Position numbers and translations under genes: made by a program. A stretch of DNA of 64,000 nt, taken from NCBI RefSeq assembly GCF_027497255.1, contig NZ_CP114903.1, positions 3,782,001 to 3,846,000 on the forward strand. Direction: 5' to 3'. How positions within the stretch are numbered: position 1 is the first letter of the stretch; the number at the start of each line of letters is the position of its first letter. This stretch comes from Micromonospora sp. WMMD882 (lineage in GTDB: Bacteria; Actinomycetota; Actinomycetes; Mycobacteriales; Micromonosporaceae). Shown piece after piece: positions 8,082-15,288 of this stretch. The notes under the pieces are model-generated. The model did no database searches, was not told the origin of the DNA, and saw only the letters and a list, made by a program, of their open reading frames with translations.

Positions 8082-9080
8082 ATGCCCCTCGATCCCACCT
8101 ACGCGATGATCCGGAGATACCGGGCGGCGACCGGTTTCACGCCGCTCTACACGATGACCGTGGAGGAGGCTCGCCGCGCGGATGCCGAGACCGAGGCCGG
8201 GGCCTGGGACTGGCACCCGCACCCCGAGGAGGTCTTCGATCTGGCGGTGCCCGGTCCCGCCGGGGAGGTGCCGGTCCGGGTGTACCGCCCGCGCAGCGAC
8301 CGACCGCTGCCCATGCTGATGTACTTCAACGGCGGCGGTTTCGTCGTCGGCTCGCTGAACACGTCGGACTCGATCTGCCGCGCGCTGGCCAGCCTGACGC
8401 GCTGCGTGGTGGTTTCGGTGGGCTACCGGCTCGCCCCCGAGAACCCCTTTCCGGCCGCTGTCGACGACTCCTACGCGGTGCTGAGGTGGGCGACGGAGCA
8501 CGCCGCCGAGATCGGCGCGGACGGTCGCCGTACCGCCGTCGCCGGTGACAGCTCCGGCGGCAACGTGGCCGCGGTGATGGCGCTGATGGCGCGGGACGAC
8601 GACGGGCCGTCGCTCACCGCGCAGGTGCTCGTCTACCCGCCGTTGCACAACGACCTGGACTCGGAGTCCATGCGCGAGCACCGGGACCCGATGTTCTTCA
8701 ACGCCCATTCGAGCGCGTGGTTCTGGAGTCTCTATCTCGCCGACCCCGCCGACGGGGACTCCCCCTACGCCTCGCCGCTCAAGGCCGTCGACCACCGTGG
8801 ACTTCCGGCAGCGTTGATCATGGCGGGCGAGCTGTGTCCGGTGCGGGACGAGGACAGGGCGTACGCGGACGCGCTCTCACGGGCGGGCGTGCCGGTGGAG
8901 TACCACGAGTACCCCGGCCTGCCACACGGGTTCCTGGCGGTGTCCGCGAAGCTGCCGACCGGCCGGGACGCGCTCCGGCTGATCGCCCGGTTCCTGCGGC
9001 GACGGTTCGGGACGGAGCACGAGGTCGAACCGGCCGCCGAGGCCCCCGCCACCGTGGTCGTCGGCGCCGCCCAGAGGTGA
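8082..9080 (+). CDS. Alpha/beta-hydrolase-fold protein, HSL family, active site altered
   Basis: A 332-residue protein of the hormone-sensitive-lipase family. The nucleophile elbow GDSSGG (S157) and the histidine H282 in LPHGF are intact. The usual HGGG oxyanion motif reads NGGG (N83), and the position of the usual catalytic Asp in DPLRDE is Cys (C252 in ELCPVRDE). It may be a slow or repurposed enzyme rather than a normal esterase. The start has GAGGAG 6 nt upstream. It is divergent from the ACP operon, so it may tailor or release the acyl product. Confidence 0.82.
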   Translation: MPLDPTYAMIRRYRAATGFTPLYTMTVEEARRADAETEAGAWDWHPHPEEVFDLAVPGPAGEVPVRVYRPRSDRPLPMLMYFNGGGFVVGSLNTSDSICRALASLTRCVVVSVGYRLAPENPFPAAVDDSYAVLRWATEHAAEIGADGRRTAVAGDSSGGNVAAVMALMARDDDGPSLTAQVLVYPPLHNDLDSESMREHRDPMFFNAHSSAWFWSLYLADPADGDSPYASPLKAVDHRGLPAALIMAGELCPVRDEDRAYADALSRAGVPVEYHEYPGLPHGFLAVSAKLPTGRDALRLIARFLRRRFGTEHEVEPAAEAPATVVVGAAQR

Positions 9081-9083
9081 CGA

Positions 9084-9117
9084 CGAGGGCCGCGGGGAGG
9101 GATCCCCGCGGCCCTCG
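9084..9117 (+). terminator. Strong hairpin after the hydrolase gene
   Basis: A perfect 14-bp GC-rich stem (CGAGGGCCGCGGGG with its complement) and 6-nt loop begins 4 bp after the hydrolase stop. There is no U-tract, which is common for actinobacterial hairpin terminators. It may act in both directions, between two convergent genes. Confidence 0.7.
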
Positions 9118-9213
9118 TTCCGGGTACGCGTTCCGGGTACGCGTGCCGGCCTGCGTCCTTGCCGGCGGCCTACGCGTGCCCGGTACGCGTGCCGCCTACG
9201 CCTACGCCTACGC

Positions 9214-9972
9214 CTACGCCGGCGCCGGAGGCCGCAGCCGCAGGCCGTGCATGCCGTTGTCCACGGCCAGCACCGTGCCCACCGAGGCGCTCGACAACGG
9301 GCTGGCCAGGTAGGCGATCGCGCCGGCCACCTCGTCGGCGGTCACCAGCCGGCCGGTCGGCTGGAACGCGTCGAGCGCGGCGCGGGCGGCCACCGGGTCC
9401 GCCGCCTGCGCGAGCGACCTGCCGATCCAGGGGGTGTCCGCGGAACCGGGCGCGACGCAGTTGACCCGGATGCCCTCCCGCACGTGGTCCGCCGCCATCG
9501 CCAGCGTCAACGCGTACACCGCGCCCTTGCTGGCCGAGTACAGCGCCCGCTGCTGCACCCCGGCCCACGCCACGACGGAGCAGGTGTTGACGATCGACGC
9601 GGCGGTGGACCGCCGCAGGTGCGGCAGCGCGTGCCGGGCGACCCGGACCATTCCCACCACGTTGACGTCCAGCACGCGCAGCCACTCGTCGTCACCGTTC
9701 GCGGCGACGTCGCCGACGGCGCCGATCCCGGCGTTGTTCACCACGACGTCCAGCCGACCGAACCGCTCGACCACGGCGTCGACGGCAGCCCTGACCTGGG
9801 CGTCGTCGGTCACGTCGGCCTGCACGCCCAGGATGCCGTCCGGCAGCCCCTCCGGTTTCCGGTCGAGGGCGGCGACCCTGGCGCCCCTGCTGCTCAGCAG
9901 TTTCGCCGTGGCCAGGCCGATTCCGGACGCCCCGCCGGTGACGAGGGCGACCAGTCCTTCGAAGTCACTCAA
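9214..9972 (-). CDS. Short-chain dehydrogenase/reductase
   Basis: A 252-residue classical SDR: cofactor motif TGGASGIG at 12-19, NNAG at 79-82, and catalytic S132, Y145 and K149 (YSASK). It likely reduces a ketone or oxidises an alcohol with NAD(P)H and could be the ketoreductase of the ACP/KS system. The start is TTG 9972 behind a very strong GGAGGGAGGGG site. Its stop codon lies inside a run of four CCTACG hexamers (9195-9218), so the C-terminus may be variable between strains. It follows the aminotransferase gene by 24 bp and is probably co-transcribed. Confidence 0.88.
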   Translation of the reverse strand: MSDFEGLVALVTGGASGIGLATAKLLSSRGARVAALDRKPEGLPDGILGVQADVTDDAQVRAAVDAVVERFGRLDVVVNNAGIGAVGDVAANGDDEWLRVLDVNVVGMVRVARHALPHLRRSTAASIVNTCSVVAWAGVQQRALYSASKGAVYALTLAMAADHVREGIRVNCVAPGSADTPWIGRSLAQAADPVAARAALDAFQPTGRLVTADEVAGAIAYLASPLSSASVGTVLAVDNGMHGLRLRPPAPA

Positions 9973-9996
9973 CGTGCCCCTCCCTCCACTTGGTGA

Positions 9997-11199
9997 TCAC
10001 GACAGCACGTCGGCGATGATGTCGACGCCGAGGTCGATCTCCTCGCGGGTGACGACCAGCGGGGGCGCCACCCGTAGGTGCCCCCTGGCCTCCTTGCAGA
10101 CCAGGCCGCGCTCGGCCAGCGCCTCGGTCACCCGACGCCCGGCCACCCGCTCCTCGTCGAGCTGCACGCCGGCCCACAGGCCACGTCCCCGGACCTCCGA
10201 CACGCCGTCCAGCTCGTTGAGGCGGGCGTGCAGGTACGCGCCCAGGTCGCGGGAGCGCTCCTGGAACTCCCCGGTGGCCAGCAGCCGTACCGCGGCCCGA
10301 CCGACCGCGCAGGCGAGCGGGTTGCCGCCGAAGGTCGAGCCGTGGTCGCCGGGCGTGATCACGCCGATGACGTCGGCGCGGCCGACCACCGCGGACACCG
10401 GCAGGAGTCCGCCCCCCAGGCTCTTGCCCAGGGTGTACAGGTCCGCGTGGACACCTTCGTGGTCGAGCGCCAGGGTCGTGCCGGCGCGGGCCAGCCCGCA
10501 CTGGATCTCGTCCGCGACGAACAACGTGCCGGTGTCGTCGCACAGGTCACGGACCTCCGCCAGGTAGCCCTTCGGCGGAGGGATCACACCCGCCTCACCC
10601 TGGATCGACTCCAGCAGGACCGCCGCGGTGTTCCCGTTCACCGCCGCGCGAAGCGCGTCGATGTCGCCGTACGGGACCACCCGGAAGCCGGGCGTGAACG
10701 GGCCGAACCCGGCCCGGTGGCTGCTGTTGGTGGAGAACGAGACGATCGTCGTCGTACGCCCGTGGAAGTTCGCCCCGGCGACGACGACCTCGGCGGCGCC
10801 GTCCGGCACGCCCTTGACCTGGTACGCCCACTTCCTGGCGATCTTCACGGCGGTGTCGACGGCCTCGCCGCCGGAGTTGGACAGCAGCACCGTCTCGGTG
10901 CCCGTCAGCTCCGCCAGCTCGCGGCAGAACGGCGCGTACTGGTCGTGGTGGAACGCCCGGGTGCTCAGCGTCAGACGGTCGAGCTGTGCCTTCGCCGCGG
11001 CGACGAGCGCGGGATGCCGGTGGCCGAAGTTGGTCGCCGAGTAGCCGCCGTGGAAGTCGAGGTACCGCCGGCCCTCCAGGTCGTACACCCAGGCGCCCTC
11101 GCCGTGGCTGAGCACCACGGGAAACGGTACGGAGTCGTGCGCGCCCCAGCGCTCCGCCAGGGCCATGTGATCCCGGGCGGACATGGTGTCCACGGTCAT
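9997..11199 (-). CDS. Class III aminotransferase, ornithine-delta-aminotransferase-like
   Basis: A 400-residue PLP enzyme of fold type I class III. DEIQCG (D230) binds the pyridine nitrogen and TLGKSLGGG holds the Schiff-base lysine K259; HGSTFGGNPLA supplies the phosphate-binding Thr. LDFHGGYSATNFGH resembles RocD. Family members interconvert omega-amines and aldehydes (ornithine, acetylornithine, acetyllysine). In LysW pathways the LysJ step is a class III aminotransferase on the carrier-bound aldehyde, so it may work with the LysW here. The ATG has GAGAGGAG 7 nt upstream. Confidence 0.85.
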   Translation of the reverse strand: MTVDTMSARDHMALAERWGAHDSVPFPVVLSHGEGAWVYDLEGRRYLDFHGGYSATNFGHRHPALVAAAKAQLDRLTLSTRAFHHDQYAPFCRELAELTGTETVLLSNSGGEAVDTAVKIARKWAYQVKGVPDGAAEVVVAGANFHGRTTTIVSFSTNSSHRAGFGPFTPGFRVVPYGDIDALRAAVNGNTAAVLLESIQGEAGVIPPPKGYLAEVRDLCDDTGTLFVADEIQCGLARAGTTLALDHEGVHADLYTLGKSLGGGLLPVSAVVGRADVIGVITPGDHGSTFGGNPLACAVGRAAVRLLATGEFQERSRDLGAYLHARLNELDGVSEVRGRGLWAGVQLDEERVAGRRVTEALAERGLVCKEARGHLRVAPPLVVTREEIDLGVDIIADVLS

Positions 11200-11402
11200 G
11201 GTGATGCTCCTCTCGCAGGTCCCGCTCGAACTGCCGCGGTGTCACCCATCGCCGCTCAAGGGGAGACTACGAACCGGCCCCCGCCCGACGCGTCCGCGCA
11301 CCACGAATGTCGCGGTAGCCGCGGCGTTGACCCGTCGGCCGGGGCCGGTAAGCGACACGTCGTGCCCGCCGGGTCGGGTACGCGTCGCGGAGACGACCGG
11401 GA

Positions 11403-11423
11403 GGCGGGGCCCTCAGCCCCGCC
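11403..11423 (-). terminator. Hairpin after the M23 peptidase gene
   Basis: GGCGGGGC / GCCCCGCC, an 8-bp perfect stem with a 5-nt loop, lies about 55 bp past the peptidase stop in the intergenic region before the aminotransferase. Confidence 0.45.
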
Positions 11424-11478
11424 GCCAGGACCGGGCCGGTCCGGGCCACGGCCACCGGGCCCGGACTGCCGGGCGGCG

Positions 11479-12309
11479 TCAGCCGATGCCGTCGACGGCG
11501 GCCCTGAGCGCGTTGATCGACGGGTCCCAACTGAAGTTCAGGACGGGGATGCCGGAGGCGGCGGCGTTGCTGTCGCCGCCGAGCACCACCGCCCGCGGCT
11601 TACCGGTGCCCTGCGGGACCACGAGGTACCAGTTGCCCTTCACGTTCGCGATGAACACTTCGTCAGCCTCCTGGTCGGGCGGGTTCGGGTTGGTGGCGTC
11701 GCCGACGTGGCCCTCGAAGTCCACCGTCGCGCGGAAGTCCGTCGGACTGCCGGTGTTCAGCCAGAGACTCGTGTGCACGTGCGGTCCGACACCGCTGTCA
11801 CTGCCGTTCGCCGAGGCCCCGGAGTAGGCGATCGTCTGGCCGCGTGCCACCCGTTGACCGGTGGACACGGCGATCCTCGACAGGTGCAGGTGACGGGTGT
11901 AGTTGCCGTCGTCGTGGGCCATCCCGACGACCCGTCCGGTCGCGGTGGAGGTGTCGGTCTTCACGTAGCGGATCGTGCCGTTCGCCGCGGCCACGACGGG
12001 GGTGCCGGTCCCGACCGCGTAGTCGGTGCCCGGCTCGCCCGAGGGCGGCGTCCGGTTCCGGTGGTCCTGCCAGGAGCTGGAGATCCGGACGTTTCCACAC
12101 GGCCGCTGGTAGCCGCCGGCGGCCCGGGCGGCGTCGGGCAGCAGCGCGAAGGCGGCCGACACCCCGGACGCCGCCAACGCGGCGCCGGTGAGCAGCCCTC
12201 GCCTCGACAGCCCCCGCAGGTAGGCGATGCCACCGAGGTCCTCCGGGCGCGGCGCGCCGTGGTGGACCTCCGGAGGAGGGCCGGGGCGAGGCTCCCCACT
12301 GAGGATCAT
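11479..12309 (-). CDS. Secreted M23 family peptidoglycan endopeptidase
   Basis: A 276-residue protein with a twin-arginine type signal (SRRGLLTGAALAASG, about 36-50) after an unusually long N-tail. The M23/LytM core has the zinc-ligand pattern H..D (DHRNRTPPSGEPGTDYAV), a conserved HLHLSR, and HVHTSLW with the HxH pair. It should cleave peptide crosslinks of cell wall outside the membrane. About 90 residues follow the core with no recognised fold. I chose ATG 12309; an upstream TTG adds one residue. Monocistronic, ending near a hairpin. Confidence 0.82.
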   Translation of the reverse strand: MILSGEPRPGPPPEVHHGAPRPEDLGGIAYLRGLSRRGLLTGAALAASGVSAAFALLPDAARAAGGYQRPCGNVRISSSWQDHRNRTPPSGEPGTDYAVGTGTPVVAAANGTIRYVKTDTSTATGRVVGMAHDDGNYTRHLHLSRIAVSTGQRVARGQTIAYSGASANGSDSGVGPHVHTSLWLNTGSPTDFRATVDFEGHVGDATNPNPPDQEADEVFIANVKGNWYLVVPQGTGKPRAVVLGGDSNAAASGIPVLNFSWDPSINALRAAVDGIG

Positions 12310-12380
12310 CAATGCAACCTAAGCCCCGCTCCCGTCCCGGAGCAAGTGCCTCCCCGCGATCCTGCTGCCCGGGGCGGGAG

Positions 12381-13337
12381 TCAGGGGCGGCGGGCAGCGA
12401 GCGCCCGGTGCCGACCGGGCGGCACGTCGTACTCGCGGGTGAAGGCCGCGCTGAGCGCGTACGCGCCGGAGTAGCCGACCTGCCGGGCGATGGACCCGAT
12501 CGTGTCGTCGGTGCGTTGCAGCAGGTCGGACGCCAGACACAGCCGCCACCCGGTGAGGTACGAGATGGGTGGCTCGCCCATCAGCTCGGCGAACCTGCGG
12601 GCGAACGTGGCGCGGGACACCCGGGCCTCACGGGCCAGCGTCCCCACCGTCCAGGGTCGGGCCGGCTCGTCGTGGATGGCCCGCAGCGCCGGGCCCACCA
12701 CCGGGTCGGCCGCGGCGTGGTACCAGCGCGGCGCGGACGCCTCGGGCAGGGCGAACCAGTCCCGCAGGGCGCCGATCAGCACCAGCTCCAGGAGCCGGTC
12801 CAGCACCGCCTGCTGGCCGGGCTCGTCGCGGGCCACCTCCGCCTCGAAGACCTCCAGCAGGGGTGACCGCTGCCGCTCGCGCGGCACCACGAGCACCCGG
12901 GGCAGCGCGCCGAGCAGCCGCTCGGCGATCCGGCCGGTGGTGGTGAACGACCCGGTGAGCAGGGCGTGCTCGGCGTCCAGGTGGGTGCCGCAGGTGCGGA
13001 CGCCGAGCTGGACGCTCTCCTCGGCGAGCACGGTGCCGGCCGCGTCCGTGCAGGCGCCCGACGCGGTGAGCACGTAGAAGGGCGCGGCCGACCGGTCGGG
13101 GTCGCTGGCGACGTCGAACGGCTCCGGGCCGGTCAGGACGGCGAGGTCACGGGTGCCCAGGTGGACGGCCTCGGCCCCGGCGGTGACCAGCCACGCCTCG
13201 CCGCGCAGCATCGTCACCAGGGTCAGCGACGCGCCCTCGTCGAGCCGGACCGTCCACGGCGGCGACATCAGGCTCTGCCCGACGAGCGCGCCCGCGGAGC
13301 GGAGGTGGTCGAGCACCTCGGTCAGCGTGTCCACCAC
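12381..13337 (-). CDS. AraC-family transcriptional regulator with cupin-type sensor domain
   Basis: A 318-residue regulator. The N-terminal 120 residues look like the AraC_binding cupin domain, and the C-terminal 100 residues contain the two helix-turn-helices (WTVGTLAREARVSRATFARR and DDTIGSIARQVGYSGAYALS). It starts at GTG 13337 and is divergent from the NAD(P)H oxidoreductase gene with 78 bp between starts. This pairing is common in actinobacteria, and the regulator probably controls that gene. Confidence 0.9.
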   Translation of the reverse strand: MVDTLTEVLDHLRSAGALVGQSLMSPPWTVRLDEGASLTLVTMLRGEAWLVTAGAEAVHLGTRDLAVLTGPEPFDVASDPDRSAAPFYVLTASGACTDAAGTVLAEESVQLGVRTCGTHLDAEHALLTGSFTTTGRIAERLLGALPRVLVVPRERQRSPLLEVFEAEVARDEPGQQAVLDRLLELVLIGALRDWFALPEASAPRWYHAAADPVVGPALRAIHDEPARPWTVGTLAREARVSRATFARRFAELMGEPPISYLTGWRLCLASDLLQRTDDTIGSIARQVGYSGAYALSAAFTREYDVPPGRHRALAARRP

Positions 13338-13415
13338 CCCAGGCTAGACGATCGCGTATGCGGTTGGGCTTCTGAACCATGTGCCCATCTCACCGGCTGC
13401 CTGTTGAATGGGGGC

Positions 13416-14240
13416 GTGACCACACCGGACAACTCCCCCACGACCATCGCCCACCCGCCGACGCCCGGCAACGCCCTGTGGGTGTACGCGCACCCGCGCC
13501 GGGGCTCGTTCAACGACCACCTGTTCCGGGCCGGGACGGAAGCGCTGTCGCCCCGCTACCGGGTGACCACCTCCGACCTGTACGCGCAGGGCTTCGACCC
13601 GGCGCTGTCCGAACGTGACCTGGGCGGGCTGGCCGCCCGGCCGGGCAACATCGCCCAGCTCGCCGGGGAGGCGTACGCCGAGGGCCGGTTGCCCGCCGAC
13701 GTGCGCGCCGAGCAGGACAAGCTGGCCGCCGCCGAGCTGCTCGTCCTGCAGTTCCCGCTGTGGTGGTACGGCCCGCCCGCGATCCTCAAGGGCTGGTTCG
13801 ACCGGGTGCTGACCGAAGGGTTCGCGTACGGCGACCTCGACCCCGACCTGAACGTGCCCCGCCGGTACGGCGACGGCGCGCTGACCGGCCGCCGGGCGCT
13901 CGTGCTCGTCACCGCCGGTGAGGACGCGGGCTCCATCGGCCCGCGCGGGATCAGCGGCGACATCGACTCGCTGCTCTTCCCGATCACCCACGGCACCCTC
14001 TGGTACGTCGGGATCGAGGTGCTGGGCCTGCACGTGGTCCACGACGCCGACGGGCTGGACGCCGCCGGCGTCGACCGGGAGGTGAAGCGGCTGCGGGAAC
14101 GGCTCGACGGCCTCGCCACCGAGCCCGCCCAGCCGTTCCGGCGGCTGCGCGACGGCGACTACCGGGTCGGGCGGGCGCTGCGGGACGATCTGCTGCCCGG
14201 CCGCGCCGACCTGGGCATCCACCTGGCCGGCGACGACTGA
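13416..14240 (+). CDS. NAD(P)H dehydrogenase (quinone), flavodoxin-like fold
   Basis: A 274-residue NQO1/Kef-ancillary-type protein: WVYAHPRRGSFNDHL is the FAD/FMN phosphate loop, and LLVLQFPLWWYGPPAILKGWFDRVL is the conserved substrate-site segment, quoted here in two overlapping parts of under 20 residues each when read as LLVLQFPLWWYG and PPAILKGWFDRVL. It should reduce quinones or electrophiles with two electrons from NAD(P)H. GTG 13416 is chosen because the long upstream open frame overlaps the divergent AraC gene. It ends 10 bp from the convergent nrdB. Confidence 0.88.
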   Translation: MTTPDNSPTTIAHPPTPGNALWVYAHPRRGSFNDHLFRAGTEALSPRYRVTTSDLYAQGFDPALSERDLGGLAARPGNIAQLAGEAYAEGRLPADVRAEQDKLAAAELLVLQFPLWWYGPPAILKGWFDRVLTEGFAYGDLDPDLNVPRRYGDGALTGRRALVLVTAGEDAGSIGPRGISGDIDSLLFPITHGTLWYVGIEVLGLHVVHDADGLDAAGVDREVKRLRERLDGLATEPAQPFRRLRDGDYRVGRALRDDLLPGRADLGIHLAGDD

Positions 14241-14250
14241 CCCGCGGTTG

Positions 14251-15288
14251 CTAGAAGTCGTCGTCGAAGGTGACGCTGCCGGTCACCCCGACCTGGTACG
14301 CCGACACCCGCCGCTCGAAGAAGTTGGACAGCTCCTGCACGTCCTGCAACTCCATGAAGGCGAACGGGTTCGACGCGCCGTACAGCGGGGCGATGCCGAG
14401 CTGGGCGAGCCGACGGTCCGCCACGTGCTCCAGGTACTGCCGCATGTCGGTCAGCGACAGCCCGGGGACGCCCTGCCCGAGCAGGTCGTCGGCGAACTGC
14501 GCCTCGCACTCGACCGCCTCGGCCAGCATCTCGCGCACCTGGCGGACCAGCTCGTCGTCGAACAGGTCCGGCTCCTCCCGGCGGACCGTCTCCACCACGT
14601 CGAACGCGAACGCCATGTGCATGGACTCGTCGCGGAACACCCAGTTCGTGCCGGAGGCGAGACCGTTGAGCAGCCCCCGGGACCGCAGGAAGTAGACGTA
14701 GGCGAACGCCCCGTAGAAGAACAGCCCCTCGATGCACGCGGCGAAGCAGATCAGGTTGAGCAGGAACGCCCGCCGGTCCGCCCGGGTCCGCAGCTCGCGC
14801 AGCTCGAAGACCGAGTCGATCCAACGGAAGCAGAACTCGGCCTTGCGCCGGATCGAGGGGATGTTCTCGATCGCGGCGAACGCGGCGAACCGCTCCTTCT
14901 CGTCGGGCACGTAGGTGTCCAGCAGGTTCAGGTAGAACTGGACGTGCACGGCCTCCTCGAACAACTGCCGGGAAAGGTAGAGCCGCCCCTCCGGCGAGTT
15001 CACGTGCTGGTAGAGGTTCAGCACCAGGTTGTTGGCGACGATGGTGTCGCCGGTGGCGAAGAACGCCACCAGCCGGGACACCAGGTGCCGCTCGGCGGGC
15101 GAGAGCCGCTCCAGGTCGGCGAGGTCGGAGTGCAGGTCGACCTCCTCCACCGTCCAGGTGTTCTTGATGGCGTCCTTGAACCTGTCGAAGAAGTGCGGGT
15201 AGCGCATCGGCCGCAGGGTCAGGTCCATGCCCGGGTCGAGCAGCATCGGCCGGACGGCGGGTTCGGTGGTGGTGACGGTCACTGGCAT
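14251..15288 (-). CDS. nrdB: Class Ia ribonucleotide reductase, beta subunit
   Basis: A 345-residue R2 protein that holds the di-iron centre and tyrosyl radical. The ligand motif FEEAVHVQFY contains the ExxH pair and a tyrosine four residues after the histidine, the position of the radical Tyr in E. coli R2. A second ligand set is FRDESMHMAF. The start ATG overlaps the nrdA stop by 10 bp, so the subunits are coupled. An upstream extension of the frame is a shadow of nrdA. It supplies deoxynucleotides aerobically. Confidence 0.95.
   Translation of the reverse strand: MPVTVTTTEPAVRPMLLDPGMDLTLRPMRYPHFFDRFKDAIKNTWTVEEVDLHSDLADLERLSPAERHLVSRLVAFFATGDTIVANNLVLNLYQHVNSPEGRLYLSRQLFEEAVHVQFYLNLLDTYVPDEKERFAAFAAIENIPSIRRKAEFCFRWIDSVFELRELRTRADRRAFLLNLICFAACIEGLFFYGAFAYVYFLRSRGLLNGLASGTNWVFRDESMHMAFAFDVVETVRREEPDLFDDELVRQVREMLAEAVECEAQFADDLLGQGVPGLSLTDMRQYLEHVADRRLAQLGIAPLYGASNPFAFMELQDVQELSNFFERRVSAYQVGVTGSVTFDDDF

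Noticed and set aside
9195..9218. Coding repeat (CCTACG x4) as a repeat-protein gene
   Set aside because: It lies at the 3' end and beyond the SDR stop; it is a small hexamer run that only extends the SDR by chance of frame.
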